Shown: in pieces, positions 1 through 8,866 of the stretch | Layout: each line of letters starts with the position of its first letter | Position numbering within the stretch: the stretch's first letter is position 1 | Assembly: GCF_021698855.1 (NCBI RefSeq) | Contig: NZ_WWFA01000003.1 | Coordinates: forward strand, 1 to 64,000 | From: Lactobacillus sp. S2-2 | GTDB taxonomy: Bacteria > Bacillota > Bacilli > Lactobacillales > Lactobacillaceae | Direction of reading: 5' to 3' | Length of the DNA stretch: 64,000 nt | Program-made: the position numbers and the translations under genes | Notes under the pieces: generated by a model | What the model saw: the letters and a program-made list of their open reading frames with translations, nothing else | Told to the model about the DNA's origin: nothing | Database searches by the model: none

Positions 1-109
1 ATCATTTTGATGCAAGCATCTCAAATCATTAACGGAAGCTCGCTCGACTTGCATGTATTAGGCACGCCGCCAGCGTTCGTCCTGAGCCAGGATCAAACTC
101 TCATTTTAA
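1..109 (-). rRNA. rrs: 16S ribosomal RNA, 5' end only (runs off the left edge)
   Basis: Read on the minus strand, the first bases contain the universal bacterial 16S start (GAGAGTTTGATCCTGGCTCA, then GACGAACGCTGGCGGC and the TACATGCAAGTCGA block). Only about 109 bases of the gene are inside the window; the rest lies to the left. The exact mature 5' end is estimated by comparison with other Firmicutes and sits in a perfect 16-base palindrome (100-115). Transcription is leftward from the promoters at 288-507. Confidence 0.97.
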
Positions 110-287
110 AATGAGAACTTTACTAGCTCTTATTTGTTGTTTCTTTTTTTGCGAATTGACATCGCACATGTTTTTTAATTCCAAATTTAATTGAAATTTC
201 CTTACACTTTATTGATCGAAATCTTGTTCAGTTTTCAAAGATCTACTTGCTCGAATCGTTGTCATCTCAACGACGACAACATAATTC

Positions 288-316
288 ATTGTATCAGCTA
301 ATTAACTTTCTTGCAA
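288..316 (-). promoter_or_regulatory. rRNA operon promoter P3 (proximal)
   Basis: Minus-strand TTGCAA (311-316), 17-base spacer, TACAAT (288-293). It is the closest of three promoters to 16S. Downstream the leader carries GATCTTTGAAAACTGAACAA (about 223-242 on the minus strand), a sequence commonly found in lactobacillus rRNA leaders. Confidence 0.75.
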
Positions 317-379
317 GCGTTTTTTTAAATTATTTTAATTCGTTTTCGCTCGCTTTGTTCTTTAGCAGAACAGTTATTA

Positions 380-408
380 ACTATACTATTTAAACTTAAT
401 TATGTCAA
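380..408 (-). promoter_or_regulatory. rRNA operon promoter P2
   Basis: Minus-strand TTGACA (403-408), 17-base spacer, TATAGT (380-385): a perfect -35 and a 5/6 -10. The surrounding block resembles that of P1 about 99 bases upstream, so P1 and P2 look like a tandem duplication. Confidence 0.85.
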
Positions 409-478
409 CGACTTTTTAAAATTTATTTATTTTAATAATTCGCTGAATTGTTGCTTGTCCTCAACAGAACAATTATTT

Positions 479-507
479 ACTTTACTAGCTACATCAACAA
501 AAGTCAA
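479..507 (-). promoter_or_regulatory. rRNA operon promoter P1 (distal)
   Basis: Minus-strand TTGACT (502-507), 17-base spacer, TAAAGT (479-484). It lies just downstream of the tyrS terminator and shares the AGTAWAGTWAATAA...GTTCTG context with P2, supporting duplication of a promoter module. Confidence 0.7.
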
Positions 508-518
508 TGCTTTTAATA

Positions 519-556
519 AAAAAAGTGATTAGTTTAAAAAACTAATCACTTTTTTT
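519..556 (-). terminator. tyrS terminator
   Basis: Inverted repeat AAAGTGATTAGTTT / AAACTAATCACTTT followed on the minus strand by a T-run. It overlaps the tyrS stop codon and insulates tyrS from the rRNA promoters. Confidence 0.9.
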
Positions 557-1814
557 ATTTTACTCGACATAAGAAATACTTTTTCTTACCTTTTCTAACG
601 ATTACAAATTTACCATCAAAACTATTATTCGGATCAATTAAAGTTTCTACATCAATAACTTTTTCTCCATTAATTCTAATCGCACCATTTGCAACATCTT
701 CTCGTGCTCTTCTTCTTGAATCTTCAATTGAAGTATCATCAACTAAAAATTCAATAATATTTCTTTTCTCATTATTAATTTCAACAGATGGCATATTTTT
801 AAAACCTTGTTCAATTTCATCAGTTGTTAATTGAGCAACTTCCCCTGAAAATAAAGCTTTAGTAATATTCTCAGCTTCAACAACAGCGTCTTTTCCATGA
901 ACAAACTCGGTTACATTTTCAGCCAATCGACGTTGTGCTTCTCTCGCCTTTGGATTTTCTTTAGTTTTTTCTTCTAATTCTTCAATTTCATCATGTCCTA
1001 AGAAAGTAAAATATTTCAAATACTTAATTACATCACGATCATCTTGATTCATCCAAAATTGATAAAATTCATAAGGTGTTGTCTTCTCTGGATCAAGCCA
1101 TACAGCTCCACCTGCTGTCTTACCAAATTTAGTTCCATCAGATTTTAACATTAAGGGAATTGTTAACCCATAAGCCTTGGCTTCATATCCTTCAGACTTA
1201 CGAATTAATTCAATTCCAGAAGTAATGTTCCCCCATTGATCTGCTCCACCAATTTGTAATTGAACTTGATTATTTTTATATAAATGCAAAAAGTCCATTG
1301 ATTGCAAAATTTGATAAGTAAATTCAGTGTAAGAAATTCCAGCCTCTAACCTTGAAGAAACAATTTCTTTGTTTAACATTGTATTAACATTAAATGATTT
1401 ACCATAATCTCTTAAAAAGTCTAATAATGAAATTTTCGATAACCAGTCTCGATTATTAACAATTTCAAATGAACCATCCTTACCAAATAAATCTTCCATT
1501 TGTTTAGTTAAAGCTTTTTCATTCTTTTTAATCTGATCCATTGATTGTAATGTTCTTTCAGACTTTTTACCACTTGGATCACCAATTGAACCGGTCGCTC
1601 CACCAATAATAATTACTGGCTTATGTCCAGCCAATTGAAATCTTTTTAAAATCATAAATGGAATTAGATGTCCAACATGCATACTATCACCAGTTGGATC
1701 AATCCCAGCATATAATCCAATTGATTTTTCATCAATTAATTTATATAATCCTTCTTCATCTGTTTCTTGATTAACAGCTCCACGCCATTTTAAATCATCA
1801 ATTATGTTCGTCAT
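555..1814 (-). CDS. tyrS: Tyrosyl-tRNA synthetase
   Basis: Class I aminoacyl-tRNA synthetase charging tRNA-Tyr with tyrosine in the cytoplasm. The 419 residues match the usual bacterial TyrS length. The HIGH-type motif is HVGHL at residues 46-50, the Tyr-specific IGGADQWGN block is at about 188-196, the KMSKS-equivalent is KFGKT at 229-233, and an S4 RNA-binding domain occupies about 350-415. The ATG has a GGAGGAAG site. Expression should be controlled by the T-box leader immediately upstream, which reads uncharged tRNA-Tyr. Single-gene unit ending at the hairpin at 519-556. Confidence 0.98.
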   Translation of the reverse strand: MTNIIDDLKWRGAVNQETDEEGLYKLIDEKSIGLYAGIDPTGDSMHVGHLIPFMILKRFQLAGHKPVIIIGGATGSIGDPSGKKSERTLQSMDQIKKNEKALTKQMEDLFGKDGSFEIVNNRDWLSKISLLDFLRDYGKSFNVNTMLNKEIVSSRLEAGISYTEFTYQILQSMDFLHLYKNNQVQLQIGGADQWGNITSGIELIRKSEGYEAKAYGLTIPLMLKSDGTKFGKTAGGAVWLDPEKTTPYEFYQFWMNQDDRDVIKYLKYFTFLGHDEIEELEEKTKENPKAREAQRRLAENVTEFVHGKDAVVEAENITKALFSGEVAQLTTDEIEQGFKNMPSVEINNEKRNIIEFLVDDTSIEDSRRRAREDVANGAIRINGEKVIDVETLIDPNNSFDGKFVIVRKGKKKYFLCRVK

Positions 1815-1828
1815 TATACTTCCTCCAA

Positions 1829-2044
1829 TAAAAAAATCCCCAACAAAAATTGTTAGGGACGAATTAATCGCGGTACCACCCGAATTGCTATTAAAAATAG
1901 CCTCTCAATCATTGATAACGAAATGAACCGTTTTGACTCACTAGGTGTAATTCAAAATAAAGATTGCTTAACTTTCATTAACCGTTAAGTTTCTAAATTT
2001 ACATCATTTATTTCTACTTGAAACTAGGTCTACATCACTAATTA
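1829..2044 (-). promoter_or_regulatory. Tyrosine T-box riboswitch leader of tyrS
   Basis: The minus strand has the T-box core GGGTGGTACCGCG (1869-1881), which can pair with the uncharged tRNA acceptor end, followed by a terminator hairpin CCCTAACAATTTTTGTTGGGG and a T-run (1829-1859). A TAC triplet at 1947-1949, preceded by GAAT, is positioned as the specifier codon, which agrees with the tyrosine gene downstream. The Stem I 5' side includes an AGTAGAAA loop. The core and terminator are seen directly; the specifier assignment is inferred without a computed fold. Confidence 0.93.
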
Positions 2045-2050
2045 AATAAT

Positions 2051-2079
2051 ATCATATAAACATCTATTATACCTGTCAA
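2051..2079 (-). promoter_or_regulatory. Promoter of the tyrS T-box transcript
   Basis: Minus-strand TTGACA (2074-2079), 17-base spacer, TATGAT (2051-2056). The start would fall near 2044, giving a leader of about 230 bases. Confidence 0.85.
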
Positions 2080-2101
2080 ATAATAAAATTATAAAAAATA
2101 T

Positions 2102-2150
2102 TTGACACTTACTTTTTGTTTGTGTAAATTAATAGTTGTAGTTATTTACA
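2102..2150 (+). promoter_or_regulatory. Promoter and possible operator of the metal-binding lipoprotein gene
   Basis: TTGACA (2102-2107), 17-base spacer, TAAATT (2125-2130). The -10 lies inside a spaced inverted repeat TGTAAAT (2123-2129) / ATTTACA (2144-2150), a position suited to a metal-responsive repressor. No canonical Zur, MntR or AdcR box was recognised. Confidence 0.55.
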
Positions 2151-2204
2151 TAGGTCATTTTTTATCGGCCTGCTTATTTTTATATAGTAATAAGGAGAAT
2201 TTAC

Positions 2205-3113
2205 ATGTTAAAAAAATTTAAAACACTTTTATTATCAATGATAACCATCATACTGTCAGTAACATTAGTTGCTTGTGGTAATTCAAATGATTCAAAAAAA
2301 TCAAATAATGATAAGGAAAACATTCAAGTAACTGCCTCAGTTAATTTTTATGCAGATGTAGCAAAAGCAGTTTTAGGAAATAATGGTCAAGTTAATACAA
2401 TTATCGATTCAAACATTGATCCTCATGATTTTGAACCTACTACAGGAGACGCTAAGACATTAGCAAAAACTGATGTCGCAATTCAAAATGGATTAGGTTA
2501 TGACGGTTGGATGAACAATTTAATTAAAAATACTTCAAACGTTAAAAATAATATTAATGTTGGAACATTAATGAATAAAAAGAATGGTGATAACCCTCAT
2601 ATTTGGTACAATCCTGAAACTATGAATAAGCTTGCTGATAAATTAGCTACTTCATTTAGTAAAATTGATCCTAAACACAAAAATGAATTTAAAGCTAACG
2701 CTAATAAATACAAAAAAGAATGGCAAAAGACAACTAATCTAGTTAATAAATTAAAGAAAAACAGTCATGGTAAAGCCGTTGCTACGTCAGAACCAGTATT
2801 TGATTACTCATTAACAGCAATGGGTTATAAATTTAAAGATAATGAATTTGCTCACGCAATGGAACATGGAATTGATCCTTCAGCTAAAGAGATTGCTGAG
2901 ATTCAAAATGACATTAAAAATCATAAAGTTGCATTTTTTGTAAATAATTCTCAAGTCCAAAATTCTGTTGTTGAAGGATTAGTAAAACTTGCTAAGAAAA
3001 ATAATGTTCCAGTTGTTAATGTTACCGAAAGTGCTCCAAAGGGTAAAAACTATATGCAATGGATGCAAAGTCAATATAAACAAGTTGAAAAAATTCAAAA
3101 CAATCACAAATAA
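2205..3113 (+). CDS. Metal (zinc/manganese) ABC transporter substrate-binding lipoprotein
   Basis: Extracellular lipid-anchored receptor of the ZnuA/PsaA (cluster A-I) family. The signal peptide ends in the lipobox LVAC with the acylated Cys at 24. Candidate metal ligands are H74 (PHDFEP), H132 (PHIWYNP), E196 (TSEP) and E275 (VTES); the fourth is Glu where PsaA-type proteins have Asp. There is no His-rich loop. No ABC ATPase or permease lies nearby, so it must share components encoded elsewhere. It has its own promoter and an AAGGAG site 6-8 bases before ATG. The metal cannot be decided from sequence alone. Confidence 0.88.
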   Translation: MLKKFKTLLLSMITIILSVTLVACGNSNDSKKSNNDKENIQVTASVNFYADVAKAVLGNNGQVNTIIDSNIDPHDFEPTTGDAKTLAKTDVAIQNGLGYDGWMNNLIKNTSNVKNNINVGTLMNKKNGDNPHIWYNPETMNKLADKLATSFSKIDPKHKNEFKANANKYKKEWQKTTNLVNKLKKNSHGKAVATSEPVFDYSLTAMGYKFKDNEFAHAMEHGIDPSAKEIAEIQNDIKNHKVAFFVNNSQVQNSVVEGLVKLAKKNNVPVVNVTESAPKGKNYMQWMQSQYKQVEKIQNNHK

Positions 3114-3140
3114 AAAAGCATCCAGTTGGATGCTTTTTTT
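3113..3140. terminator. Shared bidirectional terminator
   Basis: Stem AAAGCATCC / GGATGCTTT with A-run before and T-run after, between convergent genes (2205-3113 and 3139-3879). Confidence 0.9.
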
Positions 3141-3879
3141 ATTTAATCTTTTTTAACTGTGCAATTACAGATTTCATAGCCTGAGCTTGAGCTTGAGCTT
3201 CAAATTCTTTTTGATATTTTTGTGCTAAACCTTTTTGTTGTTTTACAGATATTGATGGATCTTTCATCATATCTGCTTTAACTTTAGTTTGAATATAAGT
3301 TTTAGCTTGTGTTTGCATTTGGGCTTTATTTTGTTTTGCTTGTGCTTGTTGTTGTTTCATTAATTTAGGTAATTCTTTAACTTGTTTACTTGATAAAGAA
3401 ACAAAGTCCTTATTCAAATTAAAAGTATTAGTCTTATGAATAAATTCTTTTTTCTTAGCTAAACCAAATAGTGAATCATAAAATTTATTTTTATAAACCC
3501 AATTAGTTGTCTTTACTTCTAAATTAGTTTCTTTTTGGTTTTCTTTAATTACATTTTTTGTATCGATTGGCTTTGCAACGGTATTTTTCTTTTGCTTAGC
3601 ATCTTTTTTATAAACGACAGCTTGATCATTTGAAGTTCCAATTTGTTGGTAAATAATCATATTCATTTTTGGATTAACTGATGCAATTTTTTCAGTTTTA
3701 GTTGTTGTTTCTTTTTTCATTCCAAAATGATCATGGAAATTCATTGTCATTAAAGTAACTGAACCAACGATTAATACAACTAAAATAGCAGAAAGAACAT
3801 TTCTAACTATATCATTATCAATTAAATTCCAACTTAAGAAAAAGCCAATGAGAAAAATGATTAATAAAATAAATATCAT
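3139..3879 (-). CDS. DUF4811-like membrane protein, partner of the MFS exporter
   Basis: 246 residues with two N-terminal hydrophobic helices (about 1-20 and 28-47), then a polar Lys/Gln-rich extracytoplasmic or cytoplasmic region ending in a Gln/Ala-rich coiled-coil-like tail (about 170-240). Its ATG overlaps the stop of the upstream DHA2 transporter by one base (TAATG), indicating translational coupling. Genes of this kind commonly follow LmrB-type exporters in lactobacilli; the family name is from memory and the function is unknown. Confidence 0.7.
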   Translation of the reverse strand: MIFILLIIFLIGFFLSWNLIDNDIVRNVLSAILVVLIVGSVTLMTMNFHDHFGMKKETTTKTEKIASVNPKMNMIIYQQIGTSNDQAVVYKKDAKQKKNTVAKPIDTKNVIKENQKETNLEVKTTNWVYKNKFYDSLFGLAKKKEFIHKTNTFNLNKDFVSLSSKQVKELPKLMKQQQAQAKQNKAQMQTQAKTYIQTKVKADMMKDPSISVKQQKGLAQKYQKEFEAQAQAQAMKSVIAQLKKIK

Positions 3880-5357
3880 TACTTAGCATCCCCTTTCAAT
3901 TCAGCATCTTCTTGTTTTTTTGATTTCAAGAATAAAGATAAGAGTAATGCCAATACACAAAATACTAATGCTACACCAAAGGCAGCTGTGTATCCCATTA
4001 AGTTAGCATCAATTGCACCTGATTTATATGCTAAAGGATTACTGTGTAATAATCCTTTACCTGGCATATTGCTTTTTGTAACGTTTGATAAAATTGAAAC
4101 TAAAACTGCAGTTGCAATTGAAGCAGCAACTTGTCTAGCAGTATTGTTTACCGCTGTTCCATGTCCCATTGATTTGTTAGGTAAAGCATTCATACCACTT
4201 GTTGTAACAGGCATCATAACCATTGAAATTCCGAACATTCTCATACCATATAAAACAGTAATGTATAAAGTAGGAGTATCTTTAGTCAAGAACATAAATG
4301 GTAATGTTCCAAGTGCAAGTAAGAATAATCCAGCAACTGCTAATCTTTTAGCACCATTACGGTCAAAAAGTTTACCAGTAATTGGACTCATAATCCCCAT
4401 CATTATAGCTCCACCTAATAGAGTCAAACCTGAATGAAAGGCATTCATTCCACGAACAATTTGAAGATAAAGTGGTAATACCATTTCAACTCCAACCATT
4501 GCCATGAAAACTGTTGAAGAAAGAATTGTTGAAATTCTAAATTCACGAATCTTAAGAACTGAAAGGTCCAGAAATGGATCATCCATTTTTAATTGTCTCA
4601 TTACAAATAAAGTTACAAAGATTACACCAATAATTAATGAAGTAATTACTGTTGCACTTCCCCATCCATCATTACCAACTGATGAGAATCCATATAAAAT
4701 TCCACCAAATCCAATTGTTGATAAAATAACAGAGAAATAATCTAGTGAAGTCTTTTCAGTTTTAATGACTGGTTTCATAAAGAAAAATCCTAAGACAATA
4801 ACAATTGCAACGATTGGGATAATCATTTGGAAAAGAACTCTCCATGAATAATTATCAATTACAAAACCTGATAAAGTAGGTCCAATAGCTGGTGCTAAAC
4901 CAATAACAATTCCAGCAAGTCCCATGGCAGTACCACGTTTTTCTTTAGGGAAGATTGAAAGCATAATTGTTTGTAGCAAAGGCATTGCAATACCAACTCC
5001 AACAGCTTGAATAATTCTTCCTGCAAAAATTGTTCCAAAGTTTTGTGCAACAGCAGCAGTAATTGTTCCAACTTCAAAAATTACCATAGCAGTTAAATAT
5101 AACCACTTAGTATTGAAATTACTACTTAACCATGCAGTAACTGGAATTAAAATTCCGTTCACCATCATAAATCCAGTTGTTAACCATTGAACTGTTGATG
5201 TATTAACGTTAAATGCGTCCATTAATGTTGGAAACGCAGTTGATAAAATTGTCTGATTTAAAACTGTACAAAAAGTACCAATTAATAATATTAGTACTAA
5301 AGGAATTCGACTATAAGCTTTACCTTTAGCATCTAATGGTCTAGAAGTGTTATCCAT
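3879..5357 (-). CDS. DHA2-family multidrug MFS transporter (LmrB/EmrB type)
   Basis: About 492 residues with 14 predicted membrane helices, typical of proton-driven 14-TM drug exporters. Family signs include the GRIIQAVGVGIAMPL stretch (motif C region neighbourhood) and the GxxxGPxxGG-like segment LAPAIGPTLSGFV. The start was set at the ATG at 5355-5357 because AAAGGAG lies 10 bases before it; a longer reading from 5381 would place that site inside the coding region. Likely controlled by the divergent MerR-type gene through the palindrome at 5423-5447. Co-transcribed with the DUF4811-like gene. Confidence 0.92.
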   Translation of the reverse strand: MDNTSRPLDAKGKAYSRIPLVLILLIGTFCTVLNQTILSTAFPTLMDAFNVNTSTVQWLTTGFMMVNGILIPVTAWLSSNFNTKWLYLTAMVIFEVGTITAAVAQNFGTIFAGRIIQAVGVGIAMPLLQTIMLSIFPKEKRGTAMGLAGIVIGLAPAIGPTLSGFVIDNYSWRVLFQMIIPIVAIVIVLGFFFMKPVIKTEKTSLDYFSVILSTIGFGGILYGFSSVGNDGWGSATVITSLIIGVIFVTLFVMRQLKMDDPFLDLSVLKIREFRISTILSSTVFMAMVGVEMVLPLYLQIVRGMNAFHSGLTLLGGAIMMGIMSPITGKLFDRNGAKRLAVAGLFLLALGTLPFMFLTKDTPTLYITVLYGMRMFGISMVMMPVTTSGMNALPNKSMGHGTAVNNTARQVAASIATAVLVSILSNVTKSNMPGKGLLHSNPLAYKSGAIDANLMGYTAAFGVALVFCVLALLLSLFLKSKKQEDAELKGDAK

Positions 5358-5403
5358 ACTTCTTACATCTCCTTTTTTCATTCTCTAATAAGTAACGTAG
5401 AAT

Positions 5404-5465
5404 ACTTTACTACTCAAAAAAATCTTTGTCAACTTGTTTGACAAAGATGTTATATAATTTATAAT
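5404..5465. promoter_or_regulatory. Divergent promoters overlapped by a palindromic operator
   Basis: A perfect 10-base inverted repeat, TCTTTGTCAA / TTGACAAAGA with a 5-base centre (5423-5447), contains both -35 boxes. Rightward: TTGACA 5438-5443, 16-base spacer, TATAAT 5460-5465 (regulator gene). Leftward: TTGACA 5427-5432, 17-base spacer, TAAAGT 5404-5409 (exporter). One bound regulator dimer could control both directions. Confidence 0.8.
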
Positions 5466-5519
5466 TAAGTTCGTATTATATGAGAAAACCTTCACATTAC
5501 TTAAAAAGGAGATGTTATT

Positions 5520-5993
5520 GTGTCTGATAATATCAATGAAGAATTTGAAGATGCGAATCAACGAATTTTAAATATATTCAAAACAAATGATTTCTCAATT
5601 GGAATTGGCGAAATGGCAAATGCGACTGGATTGCCTCAAAGTAAATTAAGATATTGGGAACAAAAAGGTTATATCTCCTCAATCCAAAACGGAAAGAATC
5701 AAAATAAACAATATAGTTATCATACAATGATTATGGTTGAATTAATTAAGTCTTTCATGGATTCAGGGTATACTTTATCTGCATCTGTTAATAAAGCAAA
5801 AAAGCATAATAAAACTGGTTCTATTCTTAAAAAAATGCTTTTTCAAATGATTAAAAAAATTTCTATGATTGATAATAAAACTTGTATCAATATGGGCCAA
5901 TTTGAAGGAATACCAAATAAAGATATTATCTTCGTATATTCTAATGGAAAAACAAAAATTAAATTAATGGACACAAAAAAAGACACCGAATAA
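5520..5993 (+). CDS. MerR-family transcriptional regulator
   Basis: 157 residues. The N-terminal winged helix-turn-helix (about 25-90) has the MerR signature: IGEMANATGLPQSKLRYWE, then GYISSI and a wing. The C-terminal part (about 95-157) is short, lacks the metal-site cysteines of MerR/CueR, and is a candidate ligand-sensing region. A GTG start is chosen because AAAAGGAG precedes it by 8 bases and no in-frame ATG fits. Divergent from the drug exporter, which it most likely regulates together with itself; whether it activates or represses is not visible. Confidence 0.88.
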   Translation: MSDNINEEFEDANQRILNIFKTNDFSIGIGEMANATGLPQSKLRYWEQKGYISSIQNGKNQNKQYSYHTMIMVELIKSFMDSGYTLSASVNKAKKHNKTGSILKKMLFQMIKKISMIDNKTCINMGQFEGIPNKDIIFVYSNGKTKIKLMDTKKDTE

Positions 5994-6006
5994 TGATGTC
6001 TTTTTT
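5975..6006. terminator. Bidirectional terminator between regulator gene and gpmA
   Basis: AAAAAAGACA / TGTCTTTTTT with the regulator's TAA stop in the loop; serves both convergent genes. Confidence 0.75.
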
Positions 6007-6016
6007 ATTAGAAAGA

Positions 6017-6706
6017 TTAACCTAATTTTTCTTTATTTTTAATATTTAAGTTTTCATCAATATCATAAACGATTGGTTGACCAGTTTTTAGTTCAACATC
6101 CATAATATCTTCATCAGAAATATCTTCAATATATTTTGTTAAAGCACGTAATGAATTACCATGAGCTGCAACAATTACGTTTTTACCATCCTTTAATTTA
6201 GGAGCAATTTGATCTTGCCAGAAAGGAATTGCACGATCTAAAGTAACTTTAAGGTTTTCACCACCAGGAATTGTCTTTGGATCTAGGTCAGCATAACGAG
6301 GATCTTGTGCAGCTGATCTTTCATCATTTTCATCCAATAGTGGAGGTAAAACATCGTATGAACGACGCCAGATATGAACTTGGTCTTCACCAAACTCAGC
6401 TGCAGCTTCGGCTTTGTTTTGACCTTGAAGTGCACCATAATGACGTTCATTTAAGCGCCATGATTTCATTTCTGGAATCCATAATTGATCATTTTCTTCT
6501 AGAATGTAATGCAATGTTTTAATTGCACGAGTCAATACAGAAGTATATGCTTGGTCAAACTTGATACCTTTTTCCTTAATTAACTTACCAGCGTTTTGAG
6601 CTTGTTTAACTCCTTCTTCGCTTAAGTTTACATCAACCCAACCTGTAAATTGGTTAGATAAGTTCCATTCACTTTGTCCGTGTCTTACAAATACTAATTT
6701 AGGCAT
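6017..6706 (-). CDS. gpmA: 2,3-bisphosphoglycerate-dependent phosphoglycerate mutase
   Basis: Interconverts 3- and 2-phosphoglycerate in lower glycolysis/phosphoketolase metabolism. 229 residues, the standard dPGM length. The phosphorylated His is H9 in the RHG motif, the acid is E87 in LNERHYG, and the second catalytic His is H182 in [10 protein letters not shown]. It has its own GAGGTCAC-type ribosome site and no operon partner. Codon use is somewhat richer in preferred codons than neighbouring membrane genes, as expected of a glycolytic enzyme. Confidence 0.98.
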   Translation of the reverse strand: MPKLVFVRHGQSEWNLSNQFTGWVDVNLSEEGVKQAQNAGKLIKEKGIKFDQAYTSVLTRAIKTLHYILEENDQLWIPEMKSWRLNERHYGALQGQNKAEAAAEFGEDQVHIWRRSYDVLPPLLDENDERSAAQDPRYADLDPKTIPGGENLKVTLDRAIPFWQDQIAPKLKDGKNVIVAAHGNSLRALTKYIEDISDEDIMDVELKTGQPIVYDIDENLNIKNKEKLG

Positions 6707-6751
6707 AAAAGTGACCTCTTTTCTTCAGATTTCTATTTAATTTTACAACAT

Positions 6752-7828
6752 TTAAGATTTTTTTTCATCTTTAACTGAATCATTTATTGGACCAGTTTGA
6801 ATTGGTGGTTCTGAATCATGATTTACTTTTTGAACTCCTAAAATATCTAACATAAACGTAAAGATTGGTACTGAGACGATTAATCCCCATCCACCAAATA
6901 AATGTTCACCAATCAATAAAATAACGAAAGTATAGAAAATAGGTAATTCAGTTCTTGCTGACATAAATTTAGGATTCAATACATATGCTTCTAAAGCATG
7001 AACACATGCAATTACAATCACAATATAAATCACATCTTGAATACCACCAACAGAATAACCAATTAAAGTTAAAGGAATTAATGAAATAATTGCACCTGCT
7101 ACCGGTATTAAACTCAAAACAAAAATCATAATTGCTAAAATTAATAACTGTGGTATTCCCATGAAAAATAAGCATACAGTTGTTATAACTGTATTACAAA
7201 TTGCAATAAAAAATTGTGCTTCCAAAACAACTCCGAAAGTTTGAATAAAGGTTTTTGCAAAATAAAAAATATCCTGAAAAAACCATGCAAATGTACTATT
7301 TAAAAATTTACGAGAAAAGTTTTTCATTTGTTTCATTTCTAGAGTAAAGAAGAAACTTAATAATAATGAAATTAATAAAGAAGCTCCTACTGATCCAACA
7401 CTTGTAACATAACTCCAAAGCACCGTAATTGAATGTTTAATTTGTCCCGTTAGATTATAATTATTGATAAAATCCATAATCACTTTTTGAACATTAGAAT
7501 TACCAAAGTTACCTGGATTTTGATAAAAGTCTAAAACTGCATTAGAAGCATTAATTGCTTGTTCTGCAATTTTTGGTACATATCTAAAACCTAAGTATCC
7601 TAAACCACCAACTATAATCAAATAAATTGTTACAACTAACATTGGTATTGGTAATTTTACTTTACGACGAATTAAATTGACTAACTTAGTAACTAATAAA
7701 GTAAAAATAAAAGTTAATAAAATGGTTGTCATCATTGATCTAACAAAAAATAAAACTAAAATAATCAAAAATAAAACGGTAAAACGACGGAGTCTCACAT
7801 TTCGAACAAATTTATCAAATAAATTCAT
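6752..7828 (-). CDS. AI-2E family membrane transporter
   Basis: 358 residues with about eight hydrophobic helices, first pair at residues 15-50 and the large C-terminal block at 200-335, matching the UPF0118/AI-2E family (PF01594). Members export varied solutes or exchange Na+/H+; autoinducer-2 export has been shown for only a few, so substrate is unassigned. The polar C-terminus after about 335 is cytoplasmic. It follows the TPR membrane protein gene by 14 bases and probably shares its transcript. Confidence 0.9.
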   Translation of the reverse strand: MNLFDKFVRNVRLRRFTVLFLIILVLFFVRSMMTTILLTFIFTLLVTKLVNLIRRKVKLPIPMLVVTIYLIIVGGLGYLGFRYVPKIAEQAINASNAVLDFYQNPGNFGNSNVQKVIMDFINNYNLTGQIKHSITVLWSYVTSVGSVGASLLISLLLSFFFTLEMKQMKNFSRKFLNSTFAWFFQDIFYFAKTFIQTFGVVLEAQFFIAICNTVITTVCLFFMGIPQLLILAIMIFVLSLIPVAGAIISLIPLTLIGYSVGGIQDVIYIVIVIACVHALEAYVLNPKFMSARTELPIFYTFVILLIGEHLFGGWGLIVSVPIFTFMLDILGVQKVNHDSEPPIQTGPINDSVKDEKKS

Positions 7829-7842
7829 TAACTAACTCCAAT

Positions 7843-8721
7843 CTAAAATTTACTTTTTGCATATTTTACTACTGATTGATGCTCTTTTGCAGCACCAATA
7901 ATTACATTTCGAACATCTTGATCTGAAAGTGCATCAACCATAATTCCTGCATCTTTCATTTCTGATCTAGCATCATCAATTTGACTATCAGAAATTGTTT
8001 TCCCTCTTACCTGCGTATCTTTCTTTTTAACAGCATATTCATTAGAACCACGATAATCTTTTAATGACTGTTTTTCACTACTTGTTAAATCATCGTAATT
8101 ACGATTTTCAGTATCTATTTTACTATCTTCTTCATTTTTATCTTGTTCTTCTTGTTCTTTTAATGCATCATCATTTGAATTCTTTAATGACTGAGCATTT
8201 TCATATATATCACTATAATATGATTTAGTAGCTTCACTATCATTAAATATTTGATTTAATGTATTATTAGAATCTTTAAAATGACCGTCGCTTTGTAATT
8301 TTTGAGCTGCAGAATAAATGTCCTTAAACGACTTTGTCTTTTCAACTACATGCTTAATTAAATCAATCTTACTATCAGCACGATCACTTAATATATTCGA
8401 AGCATTTGATACATCTTTTACTTTATTGAAGTCATCTTTTGCACTAGAAAATTCTTTTCGATCAAAATTATCCATTGCACTTAAAAATAATTGAGTTTGA
8501 TTCAAATAATTTTTAGCTTGATCATCTTTAGGCTTTACATCAGAAGATTCTTGAAAAGCATCAACTGCTTGACCATATTTTTTTTGTTTAATATATTTCT
8601 TACCATTTTTCATATTTTCTGCATAAACTTTTTCAACGTCTCCGTGCTTAGCAACTAAATATCCACCAACGCCAGCTACAGCTATGGCAATAACTAAAAC
8701 TGTAATCCATCTTTTTTTCAA
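7843..8721 (-). CDS. Membrane-anchored TPR-like protein
   Basis: About 292 residues: short basic N-terminus (KKRW), one membrane helix, then helical repeats of the TPR kind (the GKKYIKQKKYGQAVDAFQES stretch) and a very acidic linker (EQEEQDKNEEDSK). The start is placed at TTG 8719-8721 because GGAGGG lies 6 bases before it; an upstream TTG at 8754 has no such site and would put the membrane helix further in. Probably faces the outside or acts as a scaffold. No enzyme signature. First gene of an operon with the AI-2E transporter. Confidence 0.8.
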   Translation of the reverse strand: MKKRWITVLVIAIAVAGVGGYLVAKHGDVEKVYAENMKNGKKYIKQKKYGQAVDAFQESSDVKPKDDQAKNYLNQTQLFLSAMDNFDRKEFSSAKDDFNKVKDVSNASNILSDRADSKIDLIKHVVEKTKSFKDIYSAAQKLQSDGHFKDSNNTLNQIFNDSEATKSYYSDIYENAQSLKNSNDDALKEQEEQDKNEEDSKIDTENRNYDDLTSSEKQSLKDYRGSNEYAVKKKDTQVRGKTISDSQIDDARSEMKDAGIMVDALSDQDVRNVIIGAAKEHQSVVKYAKSKF

Positions 8722-8866
8722 ACTAATCCCTCCATAAAAATAATTATTATACAAACAATTATAACATTTTCTTAGATAAAATTTTTTATATACAATTTAA
8801 ATTACACAAATTAAAAAAAAAGCGTATAATTGCTTTCGTAATTAATGTTTAGAAAGGAGCTTTTTC

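Noticed and set aside
3988..5077. Open frames opposite to or shifted within the DHA2 exporter gene
   Set aside because: They lie inside a clear membrane transporter gene, lack ribosome sites and show no domain; shadows of the real gene.
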